Source of the DNA: Burkholderiales bacterium
GTDB taxonomy: Bacteria; Pseudomonadota; Gammaproteobacteria; Burkholderiales; JAEUOS01
DNA length: 10,424 nucleotides
Reading direction: 5' to 3'
Assembly (NCBI GenBank): GCA_947456845.1
Contig: CANGUJ010000100.1
Location: forward strand, 1 to 10,424
The position numbers and the translations under genes are program-made. The notes under the pieces are model-generated. The model had not been told where the DNA came from. It made no database searches and was given only the letters and a program-made list of their open reading frames with translations. Positions 6,501 through 10,424 of the stretch are shown here, piece after piece. The stretch's first letter is position 1. Each line of letters begins with the position of its first letter.

Positions 6501-7412
6501 GGCGCAGTCCCCGTGGGCGGGGCGGCCCGCCCCGACACGAAAAGCGCCACGTCGCCCGGGCGTGTTCTTCATGAAGGGCGCACCCAATGGGATTTCGGCG
6601 CGCTGGAGGAAATCGTCGAGGTGGGTGCGCTGATCGGCTATCCAGCGCTGGTCGATACCGGCAGCGCCGTCAATGTCGAGTTGTTCGACGAACCGGGCGC
6701 CGCGGGCGCCGCGCATGTCAAGGGCCTGGCGCGCCTGCTGCGCCTCGCGCTGGTGGACCAGATCCGCTTTCTGGAGAAAAACCTCAACGTGCGCGCCATC
6801 GGCCTCATGTACGCGCCCTTCGGCGGCGAGCGCGAGCTCGTGACGCAACTGATCGAGGCCGCCATCCGCCGCGCCTGTCTTGCCGCCCCGCTGCCGCGCA
6901 GTGAATCCGAATTCGCGAAGCGGCGCGACGATGGGCGCGCCCGCCTGTCGCTCATCGCACAGGAGATCACCGGGCTCATCACCCGTGTTCTGGAAGCGCA
7001 TCAGGCGATGCAGAAAAAGCTGGTAGGGGCCAAGGCCTTCTCCGCCGCGGCCCAGGACATCGCGGCGCAGATGCAACGCTTGCTGCCCAAGGATTTCATC
7101 GTCGCGCTGCCCTACGAACGACTGGCGCACCTGCCGCGTTATCTGCAGGCGATCTCGGTGCGCATCGACAAGCTGCGCGCCGACCCTGCGCGCGATACCC
7201 GCCTGATGGCGGAATTCGCGCCGCTGGCCCAGGCGTGGCTGCGGCGCATGGTGGAGCTGGCACGGGCGGGATCGGCCGATCCACGGTTGGAGGAATTCCG
7301 CTGGCTGCTCGAGGAGTTGCGGGTGTCGCTGTTCGCCCAGGAGTTACGCACCCCGATGCCGGTGTCGGTCAAGCGACTGACCAAGGTGTGGGAGACCTAC
7401 CGGTCGCTGTGA
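3576..7412 (+). CDS. hrpA: ATP-dependent RNA helicase HrpA (DEAH box)
   Basis: A 1278-residue DEAH/RHA helicase, close to E. coli HrpA (about 1300). The family unwinds RNA using NTP hydrolysis and has been tied to mRNA processing and rescue of stalled ribosomes. Motifs in order: Walker A GETGSGKT (51-58), TQPRR (79-83), DEAH (148-151), SAT (180-182), the TNVAETSLTVPGI motif (309-321) and motif VI QRAGRCGR (356-363). These are followed by the winged-helix/HA2 and OB-type region, then the long HrpA-specific C-terminal region (DUF3418-like, including WDFGALEE and the FPLL-like end). The N terminus lacks the roughly 60-residue extension of E. coli HrpA, beginning just before ITFPEELPVS. A Gly/Ala/Pro-rich linker near residues 974-992 looks lineage-specific. 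The gene is divergent from argA, has a TAGAAT box just upstream and overlaps the next, convergent gene by 16 bp. Confidence 0.97.
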   Translation: MSRSPSFSAAQQAARAARLPAITFPEELPVSARRGDVAAAIRAHQVVIVCGETGSGKTTQLPKICLELGRGIAGLIGHTQPRRIAARATAARIAQEMGTELGAAVGYKIRFNEKVGRDSYIKLMTDGILLAETQGDPDLRAYDTLIIDEAHERSLNIDFLLGYLKQLLPRRPDLKVIVTSATIDADRFARHFESARGPAPVIEVSGRLYPVEVRYRPVRHPDMAEDDERDIEDAIIDAVDECALAGRGDILIFLPGEREIRDTAELLTRHATGSRTPLEILPLYARLSAQDQERIFRPGGNLRRVVLATNVAETSLTVPGIRFVIDTGLARVKRYSYRNKVEQLQVEKVSQAAANQRAGRCGRVAAGICIRLYDEADYAARARFTDPEILRSSLASVILRMKSLKLAEIEAFPFLEAPPPKAIADGYQLLQELGALAEDNLLTPTGQELSRLPLDPRIGRMILGGRDRQALAEVLIIASALSVQDPRDRPLERQAAADQAHARFRDEKSEFAGYLKLWAFFEEARDELTNRKLAAACQKNFLSVRRMREWRDVHSQLVQLAEEQGWRISDKPANHEQIHRALLTGLLGNIGLKSDAEAHYLGARGIRFYPHPGSSLGRKAGKWVMAAELVETTRLYARTLANIDPQWLEEAGAHLLKRSWHDPRWEKNATRPMALERATLYGIPVYTQRRVEYAKVDPRHARELCIRGALVAGEFETRAPFFAHNQRLTREIEELEHKSRRPDVLVDDELIYAFYDAVIPPRVVDGTTFEIWRKEAERADARLLFLKRDDLMRHEAAGITTDLFPKKARLSAGPIEFAFSYHFEPGSPRDGLTATVPLAALNQVDADRCDWLVPGMRKEKTLALLKSLPQKLRRGCVPLPEFAAGFAAAHSGEAVRAGTVPAALGRWIREKTAVVVPADAFKLETVPAHLVMNFKVVDEHGRQLDMGRNLVQLRAAHAERATASFANTARAKLGGGAVPVGGAARPDTKSATSPGRVLHEGRTQWDFGALEEIVEVGALIGYPALVDTGSAVNVELFDEPGAAGAAHVKGLARLLRLALVDQIRFLEKNLNVRAIGLMYAPFGGERELVTQLIEAAIRRACLAAPLPRSESEFAKRRDDGRARLSLIAQEITGLITRVLEAHQAMQKKLVGAKAFSAAAQDIAAQMQRLLPKDFIVALPYERLAHLPRYLQAISVRIDKLRADPARDTRLMAEFAPLAQAWLRRMVELARAGSADPRLEEFRWLLEELRVSLFAQELRTPMPVSVKRLTKVWETYRSL
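6519..6533. repeat. 15-bp GC palindrome inside the hrpA linker
   Basis: GGGGCGG-C-CCGCCCC is a perfect inverted repeat around a single base. It encodes part of the variable Gly/Ala/Arg/Pro linker of HrpA (near residue 982), just before the conserved WDFG block. No repeat copy was noticed elsewhere in the window. Confidence 0.4.
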
Positions 7413-7975
7413 ATGCCGCGCCACTTGCGCAGGACCGCGACGAGCTCGCGGTCGGCACGCGGACTCACCATCACCAGGGGCGAATAGCCGCGGCGCGCGG
7501 CGCGTTCCAGAACCAGCCCGATCAATACGGCGGTGATGAGCATGTTCTGCCATCCGACCAGCGGCCACTGCCCGGTCCAGGCGATCTCGTGCGCGGTGGA
7601 CAACGGCGCGAAGTACCAGATGCCCCAGATGTCATCCGGCCCGTTGCCGCGCGAGCCGAGCAGGTCGCAGGCAAAGTGCAGGTGAACGGCCACGAACGAC
7701 AAGGCCGCGGTCAACAGGCGTCGATGCGCCGCTGTGAACGCGACGAGGGCGAACACCAGGGCCGCGGCAAGCCCGTGGCCATAGAGCCGGTGGAACGCCT
7801 GGTAGTAGTCCGTTTCCGGCAGGCCCAGCGTGCGGGTGGCGAAGTCGATCACGATGCCCAGCCCGTCGAGGTCGGGCAGCACGCCGGCAATGGCGACGAT
7901 GGCCTTGTCGCGCCGCTCCGGCACGGCTTTCTCAAGGACCGTCCAGCCCACCAGCAAGTGCGTGATCGGGCTCAT
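7397..7975 (-). CDS. Integral membrane protein of the YdjM/DUF457 (metal-dependent hydrolase-like) family
   Basis: A 192-residue membrane protein. MSPITHLLVGW with H6, LPDLDG with D35 and D37, YGHG with H67, and HLHFACDLLGSRG with H98, H100 and D104 are the His/Asp pattern of the DUF457/YdjM group, annotated as membrane-bound metal-dependent hydrolases. Their substrates are mostly unknown, and E. coli YdjM is LexA-regulated. Hydrophobic segments lie near 68-83, 88-103 and 144-158, so it should sit in the inner membrane with the metal-binding residues near the membrane face. It starts 24 bp after the methyltransferase stop and is likely in the same transcript. Its ribosome binding site is weak. 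Its last 16 bases overlap the 3' end of hrpA on the other strand. No LexA-like site (CTG-N10-CAG) was recognised before it. The family call is fairly safe; the enzymatic role is not known. Confidence 0.82.
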   Translation of the reverse strand: MSPITHLLVGWTVLEKAVPERRDKAIVAIAGVLPDLDGLGIVIDFATRTLGLPETDYYQAFHRLYGHGLAAALVFALVAFTAAHRRLLTAALSFVAVHLHFACDLLGSRGNGPDDIWGIWYFAPLSTAHEIAWTGQWPLVGWQNMLITAVLIGLVLERAARRGYSPLVMVSPRADRELVAVLRKWRGIHSDR

Positions 7976-7999
7976 GGCTTCGCGTCGATGGCCTGGGTG

Positions 8000-8836
8000 T
8001 CAGTCCTTGTGCGCCACGATGCGCGCGCCGCCCAGCTTGCCCGTGGTGAATAGCCCGACGAAGAAGCTGTAGGTGCGGTCCCAGGCGGCGAAATGCGCCT
8101 GGCCGAATTTCGCAACGGTGGTGTCGCGCAAGCCACGGTACATTGCCAGTCGTTTGACCAGGGTGTCGGTCCACATGGCGGACAGGTCTTCGTTGCCTGC
8201 CAACTGCAGGCCGTTGTCCCGCAGCAGGGCCAGGTAGCGATCCACCGAGGCCACCCCGGGCGCATGCATTTCGGCCGCCATGCGTGACTCCTCTTCTGCG
8301 TCAAGCGGCGAGCGCAGCGTCACGTCGGTGAAGGCGAGCGTGCCGCCCGGCTTGAGCACACGCGCGCACTCGCGGATGACCGCCTTCTTGTCCGGCACAT
8401 GCAGCCAGGCCTCCTGGCTGATGGCGACATCGAAGGCGCCGGCTTCGAACGGCATGGCGGTGGCGTCCCCGTGGCGGAAATCGACGCGCCCATCAAGGCC
8501 GACCCGCCGTGTCAGCCGGCGTGCGGCCTCCACGCGGGAGAGCGTGAAGTCGAGCCCGGTGACGCGGCAGCCGATGCGATGGGCCAGCCAGCGGGCGGGG
8601 CCGCCCATGCCGCTGCACACGTCGAGCACATGGTGTGAGGCCTGGATGCCGGCGCGCTCGGCCAGCGCATCCACGACGTCGATGCCGCCATAGTGGTCCT
8701 GGTCGAAGTCCTTCAATTGATCCTGGGTGAGCTTGTCCGGGTCGTCACCGCGAGCGCGCAGCTTGGCCAGGATTTCGTCCTCGTTGATGGGGTGCGTGTC
8801 GTAGAACTGGATGACCCCGGTCTTTTGTTTGTTCAA
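8000..8836 (-). CDS. Class I SAM-dependent methyltransferase
   Basis: A 278-residue soluble methyltransferase of the Rossmann-like class I fold. Visible motifs: motif I VLDVCSGMGG (70-79) for S-adenosylmethionine, the acidic residue D96 in VTGLD that would bind the ribose, GDATAMPF (123-130), DVAISQEAWLHVPDK (136-150) and RVLKPGGTLAFTD (159-171). The N-terminal block FYDTHPINEDEILAKL and the DFDQDHYGG segment (44-51) look conserved in a subgroup resembling sarcosine/dimethylglycine and tocopherol-type methyltransferases, but the substrate cannot be read from sequence. The start is TTG 8836, supported by AGGAG (8844-8848, minus strand) seven bases upstream; there is no in-frame ATG near it. 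It follows the IclR-family gene by 50 bp and precedes the DUF457 gene by 24 bp, so it is a likely target or partner of that regulator. Confidence 0.88.
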   Translation of the reverse strand: MNKQKTGVIQFYDTHPINEDEILAKLRARGDDPDKLTQDQLKDFDQDHYGGIDVVDALAERAGIQASHHVLDVCSGMGGPARWLAHRIGCRVTGLDFTLSRVEAARRLTRRVGLDGRVDFRHGDATAMPFEAGAFDVAISQEAWLHVPDKKAVIRECARVLKPGGTLAFTDVTLRSPLDAEEESRMAAEMHAPGVASVDRYLALLRDNGLQLAGNEDLSAMWTDTLVKRLAMYRGLRDTTVAKFGQAHFAAWDRTYSFFVGLFTTGKLGGARIVAHKD

Positions 8837-8843
8837 AATGCGG

Positions 8844-8848
8844 CTCCT
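8844..8848 (-). promoter_or_regulatory. Strong ribosome binding site for the TTG-started methyltransferase
   Basis: AGGAG on the minus strand lies seven bases before TTG 8836. It is the only strong site in the 50-bp gap and fixes the unusual start codon. Confidence 0.75.
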
Positions 8849-8886
8849 GGTTGTATGTCTTCCATGAGGGATGGCCGGTGCGCCGG

Positions 8887-9651
8887 TCAGGCGGCGAAGC
8901 CCAGGGCGCGCGAGATGCGTCCTGCGGCAGCGCGGATGAGCGGGGTCCAGTGGTCCGGCTTCTGCCGGTCTGCCGGTGCGGAAACCGACAAGGCGGCGAT
9001 CATCGTGCCACTGTCGTCGGTGATGGCGGCGGCGATACAGCGCACGCCGACCTCGGCTTCTTCCTGGTCGAGCGCGAACCCCTGCTGGCGCACCTGGGCA
9101 AGCTCACGGGTCAGCGCATTGATACCCGCAAGACTGTTATGGGTATGTGTGCGCAAACCGGTGCGTGCCACATAGGCACGGATCGCTTCGGGTTCGTCCC
9201 TGCACAGGAAAAGCTTGCCGGCGGCGGTAATGTGCAGGGGCGCGCGCGCGCCCACCATCTGTACCACGCGCATCATCGAGCGGTTTTCCGCGGTGCGCTC
9301 CACATACATGATCTCGTCGCCCTGACGCACCGAAAGATTGACCGTTTCCCCGGTCGCATGGGCCAGTTCGCGCATGAACGGCAAAGCCATTTCGCGCACG
9401 TTGATGCGCGACCGCACCACGTTGCCCAATTCCAGGAAACGCATGCCCAGGCGATAGGCACCGCCCTCGGCGCGATCGGCAAAGCCGCAGCGCACCATCA
9501 CGCCCAGGATGCGGTGCGCGGTGGACGGATGCAGGCCGCATTCCTCGGCAAGCGACTTGAGGCTCGCGGGCGCGCCTGACGCCGCCAGGCGGTCGATCAA
9601 CTGCATCATGCGGTCGATCACCTGGATCGAGGCCTTGTTCTCCTCGCTCAT
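8887..9651 (-). CDS. IclR-family transcriptional regulator
   Basis: A 254-residue DNA-binding regulator, typical for the family. The N-terminal winged helix-turn-helix covers about 8-70, with SLKSLAEECGLHPSTAHRIL (30-49) as the helix-turn-helix. The C-terminal effector domain (about 80-250) carries a close match to the IclR signature around GFALDQEEAEVGVRC (191-205) and AAAITDDSG. IclR proteins usually bind small carboxylates or aromatics and act as repressors or activators of neighbouring catabolic genes; the ligand cannot be told here. It starts at ATG 9651 with a weak ribosome binding site. It heads a minus-strand run with a methyltransferase and a DUF457 protein, and is divergent from a universal stress gene. 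A 21-bp imperfect dyad 20 bp before the start suggests autoregulation. No sign of damage or transfer. Confidence 0.93.
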   Translation of the reverse strand: MSEENKASIQVIDRMMQLIDRLAASGAPASLKSLAEECGLHPSTAHRILGVMVRCGFADRAEGGAYRLGMRFLELGNVVRSRINVREMALPFMRELAHATGETVNLSVRQGDEIMYVERTAENRSMMRVVQMVGARAPLHITAAGKLFLCRDEPEAIRAYVARTGLRTHTHNSLAGINALTRELAQVRQQGFALDQEEAEVGVRCIAAAITDDSGTMIAALSVSAPADRQKPDHWTPLIRAAAGRISRALGFAA

Positions 9652-9671
9652 GGCCGGGCGCCGGATTTCAT

Positions 9672-9692
9672 CATGCGGGAAATTCTCTCATG
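9672..9692. promoter_or_regulatory. Candidate operator (imperfect 21-bp dyad) upstream of the IclR-family gene
   Basis: The outer arms CATG (9672-9675) and CATG (9689-9692) and inner arms GAA/TTC around A9682 give eight of ten complementary pairs. The core GGGAAATTCTC recalls the GGAAAT half-site described for E. coli IclR. The dyad overlaps the proposed -10 of the iclR promoter, the usual geometry for autorepression. Binding by this protein is inference. Confidence 0.45.
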
Positions 9693-9711
9693 CTGCGCTG
9701 GTGCGGGCCAA
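9682..9711 (-). promoter_or_regulatory. Candidate sigma-70 promoter for the IclR-family gene
   Basis: On the minus strand TTGGCC (9711-9706, four of six to TTGACA) and GAGAAT (9687-9682, four of six to TATAAT) are 18 bp apart. The transcript would start about 25 bases before ATG 9651. The match is moderate. Confidence 0.38.
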
Positions 9712-9776
9712 GCGTTCGGGCGGCGCGCCCGCCCGGGCAAATTCCGGCCGGGGCGTTTGCGCGGGGGCGGGCTTGT

Positions 9777-9790
9777 TTGATGTTGATCAA
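9777..9790. promoter_or_regulatory. Perfect FNR/Anr box upstream of the universal stress gene
   Basis: TTGATGTTGATCAA matches the FNR/Anr consensus TTGAT-N4-ATCAA exactly, with one further symmetric T/A pair outside. It lies 66 bp before the usp ATG (9857). For a class II site at -41.5 the start would be near 9825, with the -10 around 9812-9818 (CAATCT or AATCTA, weak, as often seen at activated promoters). It therefore most likely activates the usp gene when oxygen is low. It is about 125 bp from the iclR start and less likely to act there. Confidence 0.8.
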
Positions 9791-9805
9791 AGCGGACTTC
9801 GCCTG

Positions 9806-9826
9806 CGGTGCCAATCTACGGCATCG
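9806..9826 (+). other. Dyad or hairpin at the predicted usp transcription start
   Basis: CGGTGCC (9806-9812) and GGCATCG (9820-9826) pair over seven positions with one G-T wobble, around the 7-base loop AATCTAC. It overlaps the place where an FNR-dependent -10 and start point would fall, so it could be a second operator rather than an RNA structure. No further evidence. Confidence 0.3.
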
Positions 9827-9856
9827 GCAAACCAACGAACGCGAGAAAGGCCCATC

Positions 9857-10424
9857 ATGTCCTACAAGTCAATCGCAGTCTGGCTCGACCCCAAGCGTAG
9901 CGCGCCGGCCGATGCCGCCATCAAACTCGCGCAGGAGTCCGGCGCGCATCTGACCGCGCTCTCGCATGTCGACATCACCCGCATGCCACCCTATGTGCGT
10001 GCGCACCTGGGCGAAGACGAGGCGCGCGCGCAGTTGCAGCGCGCCGAGGCCGACGCCCTTGCCGTAGGTCAGTCGTTCGAGGCCATGGCGCGCCGCGAAG
10101 GATTGACCAGTGTCGAGGTGCGCCGCGTGTCCGGCGACCCTGTGCATGGTCTCGCCACCAGCGCGCGCTATGCGGACCTTGTCGTCGTAGGCCAGGCCGA
10201 TGCCGACAGCGTCGACGGACCGGAACAGCGCGATTTCCCCGACCACGCCATCCTCGCGGCCGGGCGCCCCGTGCTGCTGATTCCCTACGCAGGCAGTTTC
10301 CCGACCTTCGGCGATCATGCCGTCATCGCATGGAGCGCCACCAAGGAATCCACCCGTGCGGTCACCGACGCTCTGCCGCTTCTCAAGCGCGCCAAGCGCG
10401 TGACCGTGATCGTCGGTGACGCCA
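9857..10424 (+). CDS. Universal stress protein, UspA-like, tandem type (partial, 3' end outside window)
   Basis: An open frame from ATG 9857 to the right edge gives 189 residues without a stop. The first domain (about 1-145) begins MSYKSIAVWLD, has DAAIKLAQESGAHLTALSHVD (19-39), and ends with ADLVVVGQ (106-113) and AAGRPVLLIPYAG (134-146). A second domain then begins at HAVIAWSATKESTRAVTDAL, so this is a two-domain Usp. The usual ATP-binding glycine pattern G-x2-G-x9-G-S/T is not seen after VVGQ, so the first domain may not bind ATP. The start is backed by AGAAAGG (9844-9850) six bases upstream. A perfect FNR/Anr box lies 66 bp before the start. Known relatives in Pseudomonas aeruginosa (UspK, UspN) are Anr-controlled and help survival without oxygen; a like role here is inferred. 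Confidence 0.88.
   Translation, partial: MSYKSIAVWLDPKRSAPADAAIKLAQESGAHLTALSHVDITRMPPYVRAHLGEDEARAQLQRAEADALAVGQSFEAMARREGLTSVEVRRVSGDPVHGLATSARYADLVVVGQADADSVDGPEQRDFPDHAILAAGRPVLLIPYAGSFPTFGDHAVIAWSATKESTRAVTDALPLLKRAKRVTVIVGDA

Noticed and set aside
8872..8887. Small hairpin (CCGG-TGCG-CCGG) next to the iclR-family stop
   Set aside because: The core is four base pairs with a wobble and no T run. It is too weak to call a terminator between co-directed genes.
9737..9760. Inverted repeat GCAAA-N14-TTTGC enclosing CCGGCCGG in the iclR-usp gap
   Set aside because: The arms are only five bases, and the inner palindrome has a different centre. It is likely chance in GC-rich DNA.
1..10424. Search for CRISPR repeats, insertion sequences, tRNA/rRNA, phage or toxin-antitoxin genes
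   Set aside because: I saw no repeated spaced units, terminal inverted repeats with transposase, tRNA cloverleaf ends or small paired toxin-antitoxin frames. The region reads as ordinary core chromosome.

Overview
The window is visibly GC-rich, with coding sequence on both strands and long spurious open frames opposite the real genes. It looks like the core chromosome of a betaproteobacterium. The gene set (UbiH-family hydroxylase end, DsbC, RpiA, YggX, classical ArgA, HrpA, tandem-type universal stress protein) and the wording of the proteins suggest the Rhodocyclales (Azoarcus/Thauera-like). That placement is from memory of protein families, not from a search. I see no rRNA, tRNA, CRISPR array, insertion sequence, integrase, phage gene or attachment site.

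Layout. Bases 1-1699 (+ strand) hold the last 69 codons of a UbiH/COQ6-type FAD hydroxylase, a periplasmic disulfide isomerase (dsbC) and ribose-5-phosphate isomerase (rpiA), closely spaced and probably co-transcribed at least from dsbC to rpiA. Bases 1721-3481 (- strand) hold argA (N-acetylglutamate synthase, first step of arginine synthesis) followed by yggX (iron-trafficking/oxidative-damage protein). A small hairpin with a T run lies between these two. rpiA and yggX converge over a perfect 8-bp GC hairpin.

The 94-bp gap 3482-3575 is divergent. On its right is hrpA (+, 3576-7412), a full DEAH-box RNA helicase whose ATG sits almost on top of a TAGAAT -10-like box. Its 3' end overlaps by 16 bp a convergent membrane protein gene of the DUF457/YdjM family. 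That gene is the last of a three-gene minus-strand run: an IclR-family regulator (9651-8887), a class I SAM methyltransferase with a TTG start (8836-8000), and the membrane protein (7975-7397).

The 205-bp divergent gap 9652-9856 is the most regulatory-looking part of the window. It has a 21-bp imperfect dyad over a possible iclR promoter, and a perfect FNR/Anr box (TTGAT-N4-ATCAA). The box lies upstream of a universal stress protein gene that runs off the right edge, suggesting induction by oxygen limitation.

Most of the window is ordinary housekeeping. I do not see a clearly new defence, mobile or biosynthetic system. The parts worth a second look are the FNR-box/Usp unit, the IclR-methyltransferase-DUF457 cluster with its candidate operator, and several start-site and leader oddities (argA, hrpA, argA-yggX spacer).
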